A stretch of 64,000 bases of DNA. It comes from Hanamia caeni. Its GTDB lineage: Bacteria > Bacteroidota > Bacteroidia > Chitinophagales > Chitinophagaceae. Position 1 is the stretch's first letter. Each line of letters opens with the position of its first letter. Both the position numbers and the translations under genes were made by a program. Shown here piece by piece: positions 9,954-18,212 of this stretch. The notes under the pieces are model-generated. The model searched no databases and was not told the origin of the DNA. It saw only the letters and a list, made by a program, of their open reading frames with translations. The DNA lies in assembly GCF_003721595.1 (NCBI RefSeq), contig NZ_RJJR01000002.1, forward strand, positions 558,001 to 622,000, written 5' to 3'.

Positions 9954-10265
9954 ATGCGTATAGCTTCAAAAATGAAATTGCTGAAAGGCTTTGATGCCGA
10001 ATATAAAAAGCGTCACGACGAATTATGGCCTGAATTAAAAAAACTTTTAAAAGAAACAGGCATTTCAGATTACTCCATTTTTTTAGATGAAGAAACAAAT
10101 GCTTTGTTTGCTTATTTTACCATAGAAGATGATAAAAAATTAGAGGATTTACCGAATGAACCTGTTATGAAAAAATGGTGGGCATACATGAAAGATTTAA
10201 TGGAAACCAACGAAGATAATTCCCCGCTTTCTATGCCCCTCAAAGAAGTATTTTATTTACCTTAA
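9954..10265 (+). CDS. rhaM: L-rhamnose mutarotase
   Basis: 103 residues, the normal RhaM length. The active-site segment KKRHDELWPEL carries the catalytic histidine expected near the N-terminus, and MKKWWAYM provides the sugar-stacking tryptophans. RhaM interconverts the anomers of L-rhamnose before isomerisation. It sits between the aldolase/dehydrogenase and rhamnose isomerase genes, 30 bp before the latter. Confidence 0.9.
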   Translation: MRIASKMKLLKGFDAEYKKRHDELWPELKKLLKETGISDYSIFLDEETNALFAYFTIEDDKKLEDLPNEPVMKKWWAYMKDLMETNEDNSPLSMPLKEVFYLP

Positions 10266-10295
10266 ATTCAATCATAAAAATATAAAAATATTAAA

Positions 10296-11570
10296 ATGAT
10301 ATTAGGAAAGGAACAAATAGAAGACAGCAACCAGGAGAATTTATCAAGGCATAAAAAGAATCACGAATTTATTTCAGACCAGATAAATAACGCTGAAGAA
10401 GTAATTAAAAAATTAATTGATTTCCAGGTAGCTATTCCCAGTTGGGCGTTAGGCACCGGCGGCACGCGCTTTGGCCGCTTTCCCGGTGGTGGTGAGCCTC
10501 GCAGCCTCGAAGAAAAAATTGAGGACATTGGTTTGCTCCATGCCCTGAATGGCTCAAGCGGCGCTATTTCATTACACATTCCCTGGGATATTCCTGAAGA
10601 TTCGGATGTGATAAAAAATCTGGCAGCGCAACATGGATTACGTTTTGATGCAATGAATTCCAATACCTTCCAGGATCAGCCGGACCAGAAACTGAGTTAC
10701 AAATTTGGATCTATGCAGCATGTAGATAAAGCCGTGCGCAAGCAAGCGGTTGATCATAATATTGAAGTAATAAAATACGGAAAAGAGTTAGGCTCTAAAT
10801 CATTGACCGTTTGGCTTAGCGATGGTTCCACTTTTCCCGGCCAATTGAATTTTAGAAAAGCTTTTCTAAATACATTGGAAAGCCTTCGCGAGGTTTATGC
10901 GGCATTACCTCCCGACTGGAAAATGTTTGTTGAGTACAAAGCTTATGAACCCAATTTTTATTCCACCACGGTGGGCGATTGGGGCCAGTCTTTATTATAC
11001 ACGTCAAAGCTTGGGCCGCAGGCTTATACGTTGGTTGATTTAGGCCATCATTTACCAAATGCAAATATTGAGCAAATTGTTGCTTTACTGTTGATGGAAG
11101 GAAAGTTGGCCGGCTTTCATTTCAATGATTCAAAATATGGCGATGATGATCTTACGGTTGGAAGCATCAAACCCTATCAATTATTTTTGATATTTAATGA
11201 GCTTGTTGAAGGAATGGATGCCAGGAATATGAATCACGCCAATGACTTGGCCTGGATGATTGATGCATCGCATAATGTGAAAGATCCGCTGGAAGATTTA
11301 TTGCAATCCGTAGAAGCCATCATGATTGCTTACGCACAATCTTTAATTCTTGAAAGAAAAAAATTAGTGGAAGCACAAAATAATAATGATGTGGTTACTG
11401 CACAGGAAATATTGCAGAAGGCTTTTCGCACGGATGTTCGTGCAATAGTTGCGGAAGCAAGATTGCGTGCCGGCGGCGCACTAAATCCACTGTCTGTTTT
11501 TCGAAATGAAAAAGTCAGAGAGAATTTAATTAAAGAAAGAGGAAGTAAAACGACCGCAACTGGATTGTGA
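10296..11570 (+). CDS. rhaI: L-rhamnose isomerase (RhaI / Pseudomonas-type)
   Basis: 424 residues, xylose-isomerase-like TIM barrel. Metal- and substrate-binding segments are visible: FVEYKAYEP (Glu), LVDLGHHLPN (Asp, His) and GFHFNDSKYGDDDL (His, Asp). This fits the Pseudomonas stutzeri/rhizobial type of rhamnose isomerase rather than the E. coli RhaA type. It converts L-rhamnose to L-rhamnulose. Its stop codon lies inside a repeat (ATTGTGAGTGGTGAATTG) that recurs elsewhere in this operon. Confidence 0.88.
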   Translation: MILGKEQIEDSNQENLSRHKKNHEFISDQINNAEEVIKKLIDFQVAIPSWALGTGGTRFGRFPGGGEPRSLEEKIEDIGLLHALNGSSGAISLHIPWDIPEDSDVIKNLAAQHGLRFDAMNSNTFQDQPDQKLSYKFGSMQHVDKAVRKQAVDHNIEVIKYGKELGSKSLTVWLSDGSTFPGQLNFRKAFLNTLESLREVYAALPPDWKMFVEYKAYEPNFYSTTVGDWGQSLLYTSKLGPQAYTLVDLGHHLPNANIEQIVALLLMEGKLAGFHFNDSKYGDDDLTVGSIKPYQLFLIFNELVEGMDARNMNHANDLAWMIDASHNVKDPLEDLLQSVEAIMIAYAQSLILERKKLVEAQNNNDVVTAQEILQKAFRTDVRAIVAEARLRAGGALNPLSVFRNEKVRENLIKERGSKTTATGL

Positions 11571-11640
11571 GTGGTGAATTGTGAGTAGTGAGTGTATGTA
11601 TGAAGTAGACAATTCACACTGAACTTATCACAACTGACAA
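11564..11640 (+). repeat. Left-flank repeat block before the S23/IVP gene
   Basis: The block starts within the rhaI stop codon with ATTGTGAGTGGTGAATTG and continues as GTGAGTAGTGAGTG. GTGAATTGT at 11574-11582 is complementary to ACAATTCAC at 11609-11617, giving a small hairpin. The end of the block (CACAACTGACAA) resembles the repeats at 12093-12135. Confidence 0.7.
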
Positions 11641-11690
11641 ATAAATCTTATCTTTTCTTCCAAACTATTACTGTCATTAATTCTACTGCC

Positions 11691-12047
11691 ATGTTTCTAC
11701 AACTTGCTCACACAAAACTAAACGTTTATCAATTTTCGCAGGAATTAGCGCTTGAGTGTTATCGTGTTACTAAAAAATTTCCAGCAGATGAAAGATTTGC
11801 CATGACTCAGCAAATAAGGCGAGCGGCTATTTCTGTTCATTTAAATATTGCAGAAGGAAGCTCAAGAAAAACACTGGCAGAAAGAAATAGGTATTTTGAA
11901 ATATCCAGAGGTTCTGTTATTGAAATAGATAGTGCAATCGGAGTCGCATTTAAACTTGAATACGTAAGTTTAGAAGAAATTAGGAATTTAGGAGAATCAA
12001 TTATTAAAACTTTTAAATTATTAAGTGGAATGATAAAGAGAGATTAG
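11691..12047 (+). CDS. Four-helix bundle protein, S23/intervening-sequence protein family
   Basis: 118 residues, helical throughout, with the family pattern KLNVYQFSQELALECYRVTKKFP near the start, then QIRRAAISVHLNIAEGSSR and RYFEISRGSVIE. These proteins were first seen encoded in intervening sequences of 23S rRNA genes; in Bacteroidota they also occur as free-standing genes, and no activity is established. Here it interrupts the rhamnose operon between rhaI and the kinase and is bracketed on both sides by GTGAGTAGTGAG/CTCACAAC repeats. The gene is therefore probably an acquired insertion rather than part of rhamnose metabolism. Confidence 0.85.
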   Translation: MFLQLAHTKLNVYQFSQELALECYRVTKKFPADERFAMTQQIRRAAISVHLNIAEGSSRKTLAERNRYFEISRGSVIEIDSAIGVAFKLEYVSLEEIRNLGESIIKTFKLLSGMIKRD

Positions 12048-12131
12048 TTGTGAGTAGTGAGTAATAAGTGACAACTCACCGCTCACAACTCGCAACTGAC
12101 AACTGACAACTGACTACTCACTCCTCACAAC
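12047..12131 (+). repeat. Right-flank inverted repeat after the S23/IVP gene
   Basis: GTTGTGAGTAGTGAGT (12047-12062) pairs with ACTCACTCCTCACAAC (12116-12131) with one mismatch, a 16-bp stem. The loop holds AACTGAC repeated in tandem (from ~12093). The left arm begins at the last base of the S23 gene's stop codon and the right arm ends 5 bp before the kinase ATG. Confidence 0.85.
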
Positions 12132-12136
12132 TGACC

Positions 12137-13507
12137 ATGAAAAATGTCATAGCCATATTCGATGTAGGCAAAACCAATAAGAAACTTTTTTTGTTCGATG
12201 AGAACTATAAAATTGTTTTTGAACGTTCTGCACGTTTTATTGAGACTACCGATGAAGATGGTTTTCCTTGCGAAAATTTAGACAGTTTAAAATTATCAGT
12301 TTTCGATTCCCTCCGCGAAGTTTTTAGGATAAAAGATTTCAACATCACGGCCATAAATTTCACCAGCTACGGTGCCAGCTTTGTTTACCTAAACGAGCGC
12401 TTACAGGCATGTGCGCCATTGTATAGCTATTTGAAACCGTATTCTGAATCTTTACAGAAGCAATTCTATGAGACCTATGGTGGTGAAGAAGAATTCACTT
12501 TTCGCACCGCTTCCCCTGTTTTGGGCAGCCTCAATTCAGGAATGCAATTGTACAGGATAAAATACGAGAAGCCTGAGTTGTTTAAACAAATAAAGTATGC
12601 TTTACATCTTCCGCAATATTTAAGCTTTCTGATTTCAGGAAAAGTTTATAGTGATATTACAAGTATCGGATGCCATACCAATCTTTGGGATTTTCAGGAA
12701 AATAGATATCATGATTGGGTACAACAGGAAGGCATATACGAAAAACTGGCTCCCATTCATTCTTGTACAGAAGTGGTTCCCGCTTCATTTCCGGGAAATG
12801 ATTATCCGGTGGGAATAGGCTTGCACGATAGTTCCGCGGCGCTGATTCCTTATCTTATGAATTTTCATGAACCTTTTGTTTTAATTTCTACGGGCACCTG
12901 GTGTATCTCTTTAAATCCATTTAATCATTCTCCACTAACAAGGGAAGAACTTAAAAATGATTGTTTGTGTTTCATGAGCTACGAAGGCGCGCGGGTAAAG
13001 GCTTCGCGGTTGTTTGCAGGAAATGAACACGAGCAACAGATAAAAAGAATCAGCGAACATTTCAATCAAAGTGCTGCACAGTACCGGCAAATGGATTATA
13101 ATCCTGCAATAAATATTTCTTTGCAAAATAAAAATGGCTCGCTTGATCAAGTAATTGAGGAAACAAAAATTCAAAATATTTGCTTGTTTACTGCCAGGGA
13201 TTTATCTTCTTTTAAAAATGACGAAGAAGCCTATCATCAATTAATGCTCGATATTGTTGCGCAGCAGTACCTTTCTACTCAATTGGTCTTGAAAGGAACA
13301 AATGTGAAGCGCCTGTTTGTAGATGGTGGCTTTAGCAACAACGCTATTTATATGAATCTGCTCGCTCAGGCCTTTCCCGGCATTGAAGTTTTTGCTGCGT
13401 CGATGGCACAGGCCACAGCAGTAGGTGCGGCACTTTGCATCCATGATGCCTGGAATACAAAATCTCTTCCGCGCGATATTATTGAACTAAAATATTTTTC
13501 AAGCTAA
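12137..13507 (+). CDS. rhaB: FGGY-family carbohydrate kinase, probable rhamnulokinase
   Basis: 456 residues of the FGGY/ribokinase-like ASKHA fold. The N-terminal phosphate-1 segment IAIFDVGKTNKKLFLFD and the later GTWCISLNPF and FVDGGFSNNAIYMNLLAQAFPG segments mark the nucleotide-binding lobes. Given the upstream isomerase and aldolase, phosphorylation of L-rhamnulose at C1 is the expected reaction. The start ATG directly follows the 12047-12131 inverted repeat, so the usual leader of this gene has been replaced by repeat DNA. A general xylulose/fuculose kinase is the alternative. Confidence 0.82.
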   Translation: MKNVIAIFDVGKTNKKLFLFDENYKIVFERSARFIETTDEDGFPCENLDSLKLSVFDSLREVFRIKDFNITAINFTSYGASFVYLNERLQACAPLYSYLKPYSESLQKQFYETYGGEEEFTFRTASPVLGSLNSGMQLYRIKYEKPELFKQIKYALHLPQYLSFLISGKVYSDITSIGCHTNLWDFQENRYHDWVQQEGIYEKLAPIHSCTEVVPASFPGNDYPVGIGLHDSSAALIPYLMNFHEPFVLISTGTWCISLNPFNHSPLTREELKNDCLCFMSYEGARVKASRLFAGNEHEQQIKRISEHFNQSAAQYRQMDYNPAINISLQNKNGSLDQVIEETKIQNICLFTARDLSSFKNDEEAYHQLMLDIVAQQYLSTQLVLKGTNVKRLFVDGGFSNNAIYMNLLAQAFPGIEVFAASMAQATAVGAALCIHDAWNTKSLPRDIIELKYFSS

Positions 13508-13707
13508 AAAAATTGCGTTCTTTCAACCGGGCACTTCATTTTTCTTGAATAGCTTTTGTTTTGCCGAAATTATCCGGTTAATTTTTATGATAGTTTCGAT
13601 TATATATAGCAATGTATAAAGTGGGGATATTTTTGCAGCTATCCGCAAAGGGTAAATAAAAATTTATCCATTATCTTGCAGCGATTAAACACAACCTCGT
13701 TCAATAT

Positions 13708-14421
13708 ATGCTTCCAAAGTTTAAACGAATTCTTCTGAAACTTTCCGGTGAATCTTTAATGGGTGATAAAAATTTTGGTCTTGATAGTGCCGTACTGTCT
13801 CAATATGCACAGGATATTAAGCTGATAACCGAATTGGGCGTTCAGGTGGCAGTTGTGATTGGAGGGGGAAATATTTATCGCGGAATGAATGAAGCTGAAA
13901 CCGGTATAGAACGGGCGCAGGGCGATTATATGGGCATGCTGGCCACAGTTATTAACGGGATGGCATTGCAAAGTGCACTTGAAAGAGTGGGCGTTTTTAC
14001 ACGGCTGCAGAGCGCAATCAAAATGGAACAAATTGCTGAACCTTATATCCGGCGCCGGGCTATCAGGCATTTGGAAAAAGGCAGGGTTGTAATTTTTGGA
14101 GCAGGAACAGGAAATCCTTATTTCACAACAGATACTGCAGGGTCGCTTAGGGCCATAGAGATCGGTGCAGATGTTATTTTAAAAGGCACAAGAGTAGACG
14201 GCATATACACTGCCGACCCCGAAAAGGATAAGCTCGCCACAAGATATGAGACTATTACTTTTGCTGATTGTATCGCAAGAAATCTGAGAGTGATGGATAT
14301 GACCGCTTTTACTTTGTGCATGGAAAATCAGCTTCCCATAATTGTTTTTGATATGGACACTCCCGGAACATTATTAAGGGTTATCGCCGGTGAAAAGGTT
14401 GGCACTTTGGTAACTGGATAA
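13708..14421 (+). CDS. pyrH: UMP kinase
   Basis: 237 residues, full length. Amino-acid-kinase fold with the N-terminal [27 protein letters not shown], and the UMP/ATP segment [39 protein letters not shown]. It phosphorylates UMP to UDP in the cytoplasm and is normally allosterically controlled by GTP/UTP. It stands alone on the plus strand after a 200-bp gap; TATTTTTG at 13628-13635 resembles the Bacteroidota -7 box (TAnnTTTG). Confidence 0.96.
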   Translation: MLPKFKRILLKLSGESLMGDKNFGLDSAVLSQYAQDIKLITELGVQVAVVIGGGNIYRGMNEAETGIERAQGDYMGMLATVINGMALQSALERVGVFTRLQSAIKMEQIAEPYIRRRAIRHLEKGRVVIFGAGTGNPYFTTDTAGSLRAIEIGADVILKGTRVDGIYTADPEKDKLATRYETITFADCIARNLRVMDMTAFTLCMENQLPIIVFDMDTPGTLLRVIAGEKVGTLVTG

Positions 14422-14553
14422 TTTGTATTAATTTAGGCTCCGCAAAAAAAACTATAGGTTTTCTAAAGCATCTCCCGAAATAATCCTTTGAAAATCACCG
14501 CATTGGCCCCCGCTGGTACGTAATTTTTATTATAAAAAATTTAAGACTGCCCT

Positions 14554-15378
14554 ATGTGGATTTGGTGGATTATTTCCCTCGTTGTACTAATTGCCTGTTT
14601 CATATTTTCCTACAAAATGATTATGAGCAGCTATGACTGGCTGCCTGCAGACAGGAGCAATTTTCCAGGCTTTAAAAAGAAGTTCACGGCTAACAGCCCA
14701 CCGCCTAAGTCTGAAGCAATTTATGAGCTCAAGAGTAAATTGCAAAAGGTAGAGGAAAATTCTTCATTTTATGAAATTCAATTTTCAAAAATGCAGGAAC
14801 GGTTAAAGGTTCTGGAAGGAAAATACCAGGCAAGCCAGGATTTAATTATTTCTGCAAATAATGGGGAAGAAGATTGGAAAGAAATGTACTACGAAGAAAA
14901 TGAAAGGAAAGAAAAAATAGAAAATGAGCTGGACGAAACCCGGGCTAAGCTGGAAGAAATGGAATCCCGGTTTAATGAAGTGGAAGAAAATAATGCTTCG
15001 TGGACGGCATTGAAAAGTGATTATGACGCGAGGCTGCATGAGCTCAGCACCAGCCATGAAAATATTAATATGTTGCAAAAGCAACTTCAGGCAGCAGTAG
15101 AAAGGGAAAAGGAACTGGAATTATCATTGGTATCAGAAATAAACGAAAAAAATAAATTCTCAAAGCTGGAAGTAGAAAATACGAGATTAAGAATTGAAAA
15201 TGAAGATTTAAAAAATCAAATCGTTCAAAGCCATCTTCAACAGAAAGAAATGGAAAACAGAATTGCAAGGTTAAACGAACTTGAAAGCCGCCTGGCTTTG
15301 TTAGAAGAAGAAAAAGCAAAAATGATTTCCAGCCTTGAAATGGTAGTTAAGGCTACCAAACTGAATTTGGGAAAATAA
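14554..15378 (+). CDS. Membrane-anchored coiled-coil protein of unknown function
   Basis: 274 residues. A single N-terminal membrane helix (WIWWIISLVVLIACFIFSY, about residues 2-22) is followed by a short linker and a long Glu/Lys-rich heptad region from ~residue 55 to the end, so a rod on one side of the inner membrane. I recognise no domain. It lies between pyrH and pdxH with 130 and 60-110 bp gaps, so operon membership is unclear. Function cannot be assigned. Confidence 0.8.
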   Translation: MWIWWIISLVVLIACFIFSYKMIMSSYDWLPADRSNFPGFKKKFTANSPPPKSEAIYELKSKLQKVEENSSFYEIQFSKMQERLKVLEGKYQASQDLIISANNGEEDWKEMYYEENERKEKIENELDETRAKLEEMESRFNEVEENNASWTALKSDYDARLHELSTSHENINMLQKQLQAAVEREKELELSLVSEINEKNKFSKLEVENTRLRIENEDLKNQIVQSHLQQKEMENRIARLNELESRLALLEEEKAKMISSLEMVVKATKLNLGK

Positions 15379-15495
15379 ACTATCCATTAAATTTTCTATT
15401 AACGCAGAAAGATTAAGCTGATTGAAATTTATTTTTCAACTTTGGTAATCCCGTTGAACGGTAATTTTGTTTTAAAGAAAGTAACAATTTATTAT

Positions 15496-16146
15496 ATGGC
15501 CGATATACCTTCCATCGCATCCATGCGAAAAGTTTATAAGTTAAAATCTTTGAAAGAAGAAGACGTGATGGCACATCCTATCGGGCAGTTTGAAATATGG
15601 TGGAATGAGGCCATAGAACAACAGATTGAGGAGGCAAACGCCATGACGCTAGCCACGTGCACGGCTGAAGGGCGGCCTTCCGCGAGAATCGTTCTGCTAA
15701 AAGGAGTTGACAAACGCGGTTTCGTTTTTTATACTAACTATGAAAGCCGAAAAGCAAAGGAGATTGAAGAAAATTCTTATGTGGCGCTCCTTTTTTTTTG
15801 GAAACCATTGGAAAGGCAAATAAGAATTGAGGGAAGGATAAAAAAAATCAGCGCCAGTGAAAGCGACGAATATTTTTCCCTCCGGCCGCGCGAAAGCCAG
15901 TTAGGCGCCTGGAGCTCGCCTCAAAGCAGCGTGATAAAAAATGCAGAATATCTTCAGCAGAACCTGGTAAAGTATGCAGAAAAATTCAAAGACAAAGAAG
16001 TAACACGGCCGGATTATTGGGGCGGTTACCTTGTAGAACCAGATGCTGTTGAATTTTGGCAAGGCCGGCCCGGAAGATTGCACGACCGGCTAAAATACAC
16101 CCGTGCTGACAATAATAATTGGATGATCCAAAGGTTAGCTCCGTAA
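15496..16146 (+). CDS. pdxH: Pyridoxamine/pyridoxine 5'-phosphate oxidase
   Basis: I take the ATG at 15496 (MADIPSIASMRKVYKL, 216 residues), the usual PdxH length; the frame is open upstream to 15442 but that extension looks non-homologous. FMN-binding and substrate segments are visible: MTLATCTAEGRPSARIVLLKG, FVFYTNYESRKAKEI, LRPRESQLGAWSSPQSSVI and the C-terminal EFWQGRPGRLHDRLKY ending in RLAP. It oxidises PNP/PMP to pyridoxal phosphate. A hairpin at 16181-16205 follows. Confidence 0.95.
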   Translation: MADIPSIASMRKVYKLKSLKEEDVMAHPIGQFEIWWNEAIEQQIEEANAMTLATCTAEGRPSARIVLLKGVDKRGFVFYTNYESRKAKEIEENSYVALLFFWKPLERQIRIEGRIKKISASESDEYFSLRPRESQLGAWSSPQSSVIKNAEYLQQNLVKYAEKFKDKEVTRPDYWGGYLVEPDAVEFWQGRPGRLHDRLKYTRADNNNWMIQRLAP

Positions 16147-16180
16147 CGACTTCAGAAAATTTTGTATAGTAAAGCAACAA

Positions 16181-16205
16181 AAAACCATGTTTTTTCTATG
16201 GTTTT
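16181..16205. terminator. Hairpin between pdxH and bTHX
   Basis: AAAACCAT pairs with ATGGTTTT across a 9-nt T-rich loop, and the stem can extend outward through CAACAA / TTTG. It lies 35 bp after the pdxH stop and 30 bp beyond the end of the convergent bTHX gene, so it could terminate both. Confidence 0.6.
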
Positions 16206-16234
16206 GTTTGATATGAGTCGCTCAATTTTAAGAA

Positions 16235-16360
16235 TCAGGCTTCCTTTTTATCCTTGGATTTTTCGGCAGTTTTTGATTTTGATTTGGTTACAGGCCTTGA
16301 TTTACCAAACGATCCCATAAAAATTTTTCCTTTCTTTGTTTTTTTATCTCCACGTCCCAT
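16235..16360 (-). CDS. Small ribosomal subunit protein bTHX
   Basis: A 41-residue protein translated by hand from the minus strand (start ATG at 16360, stop at 16235). It begins MGRGDKKTKKGKIFMGSFGK and goes on SRPVTKSKSK, matching the Thx family (MGKGD.KT.RGKI..G.FGKSR) found in Bacteroidota and Thermus. It is highly basic with a Lys-rich tail. bTHX binds the head of the 30S subunit. It lies downstream of the HU gene on the same strand, separated by a terminator. Confidence 0.92.
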   Translation of the reverse strand: MGRGDKKTKKGKIFMGSFGKSRPVTKSKSKTAEKSKDKKEA

Positions 16361-16401
16361 TTAAATGATTTTTTATTGATGTAAGATTAATAGTTGCTAA
16401 T

Positions 16402-16440
16402 AAAAAAAGCAAGATACAATATTGTGTTGCATCTTGCTTT
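16402..16440 (-). terminator. Rho-independent terminator of the HU gene
   Basis: On the minus strand AAAGCAAGAT pairs perfectly with ATCTTGCTTT (10 bp, 15-nt loop) and is followed by a run of T. It starts 17 bp after the HU stop codon, the expected place. Confidence 0.85.
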
Positions 16441-16456
16441 AAGAAATTTTCCGAAA

Positions 16457-16726
16457 TCAGATTTTCGATGACAATTCTTTTCCCGCCTTAAACCTGGCTA
16501 CTTTCTTTGCTTTAATTTTTATTACAGCACCGGTTTGTGGGTTGCGGCCATTGCGGGCAGCTCTTTTGCTTACGGAGAAAGTACCAAATCCAACAAGGGT
16601 CACTTTTCCTCCACCTTTTAAAGTTTTGGTAACTGCAGTAGTAAATGAATCTAAAGCAGCATTAGCTTGTGTTTTTGTAATTCCTGCGTCATCGGCCATC
16701 TTGGCGATTAGTTCAGCTTTGTTCAT
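16457..16726 (-). CDS. HU family DNA-binding protein
   Basis: 89 residues from the ATG at 16726 (MNKAELIAKMADDAGITK); the upstream in-frame extension is Cys- and Lys-rich and unlike HU. The DNA-binding arm region is clear: VTLVGFGTFSVSKRAARNGRNPQTG then IKIKAKKVARFKAGKELS. HU bends and compacts DNA as a dimer. It is monocistronic, with a terminator directly downstream and hairpin-forming DNA further upstream (16821-16897). Confidence 0.95.
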   Translation of the reverse strand: MNKAELIAKMADDAGITKTQANAALDSFTTAVTKTLKGGGKVTLVGFGTFSVSKRAARNGRNPQTGAVIKIKAKKVARFKAGKELSSKI

Positions 16727-16820
16727 ATTGATTTTATTTGATTTTTTTAAACAGCAACAAATATATAAGGTTTTTTGATGCAATCATATCTTTCCAAAAT
16801 TTTTTTTAAAGATTGATATC

Positions 16821-16897
16821 CTGAAATGCGCTGTTGGAGGGCATTTCAGCCCTGATTACGTGAAGTTACTATCTGGTGAGAATGTAGGTGTAACTTC
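16821..16897. other. Two consecutive hairpins in the gap upstream of HU
   Basis: CTGAAATGC (16821-16829) pairs with GCATTTCAG (16841-16849), and GAAGTTAC (16862-16869) pairs with GTAACTTC (16890-16897); both stems are perfect. Neither is followed by a T-run, so they are not classical terminators. They lie 95-170 bp upstream of the HU start and about 120 bp after the DUF4286 gene. Confidence 0.5.
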
Positions 16898-17014
16898 TGT
16901 AATATAGTGCTGGCCTAAGTTATAAGGTTTTGTTTGCGTAAAATCCTTGAATGGTCAGCGTTTGGCGATAGGGTATTTTTACGAATAAAAGATTTCGAAA
17001 AAAAATGTAAACAC

Positions 17015-17320
17015 TTATTCCACATTTTTAAGAAGGGTCCGGAAAGAAACAATATGGTCTTTCCACTTATCTTTTGAATGTTGCCGCAAACGTGAATGAT
17101 GTATCTCGATATACCTGTTATAATCACTTTTTGAATCTGCAAAAAATTGTAAAACGAAAGTTCTGCCATCTGCTTCGTTCAATTCCATTAATTCGTAAAA
17201 CCGATGTTCGTAAAAGCAATTGGTAGCCAGTATTGCAGGAATTTGCACTTCTTTTGCCCAACGCATCCAATCCTCCAGATATTCATTTTCAATTTTAACT
17301 GTAACGTTATATACAAACAT
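17015..17320 (-). CDS. DUF4286 family protein
   Basis: 101 residues with the DUF4286 pattern: N-terminal VYNVTVKIE, then WMRWAKEVQIPAILAT, a Cys/Tyr-rich FYEHRFYEL segment and FVLQFFADSKSDYNRYIEIH. The family resembles a ferredoxin-like/dimeric barrel fold but has no known function. It begins 6 bp after the end of the exonuclease III gene, so the two are probably cotranscribed. Confidence 0.85.
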   Translation of the reverse strand: MFVYNVTVKIENEYLEDWMRWAKEVQIPAILATNCFYEHRFYELMELNEADGRTFVLQFFADSKSDYNRYIEIHHSRLRQHSKDKWKDHIVSFRTLLKNVE

Positions 17321-17326
17321 CTTTGT

Positions 17327-18094
17327 TTAAAAATTTATGTTCAGAAACACAGGGCAATGATCACTATGTTTTACTTCCGGAAAAATTTTTACCTCCCTGA
17401 TTTGATCTGCAAGATTATCGGTAACGGTGACGTAATCTATCCGCCAGCCTTTATTTTCTAGTCTTGTGGTCGGGCGCATTACACTCCACCACGAATAATG
17501 GTGTGGATCTTTATTCAAATAACGAAAGCTATCGGTAAAACCATTTGATAAGAATTTATCAAACCAGGCTCGTTCTTCCGGTAAGAATCCGGAAGTTTTT
17601 TTATTGGAAACCGGGTTATGGATATCAATTTCTTTATGCGCAATATTATAATCGCCACACACAATTAGTTTCCTTCTTGGTTTTTTTAATTCGTTCAGGT
17701 AATCTAAAAATTCGTCCAGCCAAACATATTTATAAGCTTGCCTTATCTCGCCTGTAGTTCCTGAAGGAAAGTAAGCGCTAATCAAAGTAATTTCCCCGAA
17801 ATCAGCGCGCAAAATTCTTCCCTCAAAATCACTTTGTTCTTTTCCGTGACCAAATTCTACATTATTAGGTTCTATTTTACTTAAAATTCCTACACCGCTG
17901 TAACCCTTTTTTTGTGCAAGGAAAAAATAAGGGCGATAACCCGCAGATTCAATAGCCGTGCGGTCAATATCAGTTTCCTGCGCTTTTACTTCCTGGATAC
18001 AAACAATATCAGCGGGGTCCGTTTTAAGCCATTCAATAAAACCTTTTTTAATTGCGGCTCTTATTCCGTTTACATTGTAAGAAATGATGCGCAT
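17327..18094 (-). CDS. xth: Exodeoxyribonuclease III
   Basis: 255 residues of the ExoIII/AP endonuclease family. Metal and catalytic segments: SYNVNGIRAA, IQEVKAQ (Glu), SAYFPSG (Tyr), CGDYNIAH (Asp/Asn), RIDYVTVT and the terminal SDHCPVFLN (Asp-His). It cleaves at abasic sites and removes 3' blocking groups in base-excision repair. A copy of the dispersed 34-bp repeat lies 45 bp upstream of its start in the same orientation. Confidence 0.94.
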   Translation of the reverse strand: MRIISYNVNGIRAAIKKGFIEWLKTDPADIVCIQEVKAQETDIDRTAIESAGYRPYFFLAQKKGYSGVGILSKIEPNNVEFGHGKEQSDFEGRILRADFGEITLISAYFPSGTTGEIRQAYKYVWLDEFLDYLNELKKPRRKLIVCGDYNIAHKEIDIHNPVSNKKTSGFLPEERAWFDKFLSNGFTDSFRYLNKDPHHYSWWSVMRPTTRLENKGWRIDYVTVTDNLADQIREVKIFPEVKHSDHCPVFLNINF

Positions 18095-18138
18095 TCTGTT
18101 TAGTTAATTGATTTAATGGTTCGATGAGCTTTACTCTT

Positions 18139-18172
18139 GAAATAAGATTCTTATATATTTATTGCTTTACTG
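18139..18172 (-). repeat. Dispersed 34-bp intergenic element, copy 1
   Basis: On the minus strand it begins CAGTAAAGCAATAAATA and ends ATCTTATTTC, exactly 34 bp. Its first 17 bases are identical to the copy at 37791-37824. It lies between the xth start and the metH C-terminal gene end. Confidence 0.75.
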
Positions 18173-18212
18173 TGTCACTCTAATACTGTAACTGATCTCT
18201 GATAAGATTTCG

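Noticed and set aside
13557..13592. Possible eleventh copy of the 34-bp element upstream of pyrH
   Set aside because: GCCGAAATTATCCGG and AATTTTTAT match the right half of the copy at 43075, but the CAGTAAA left end is missing and there is a 2-bp insertion.
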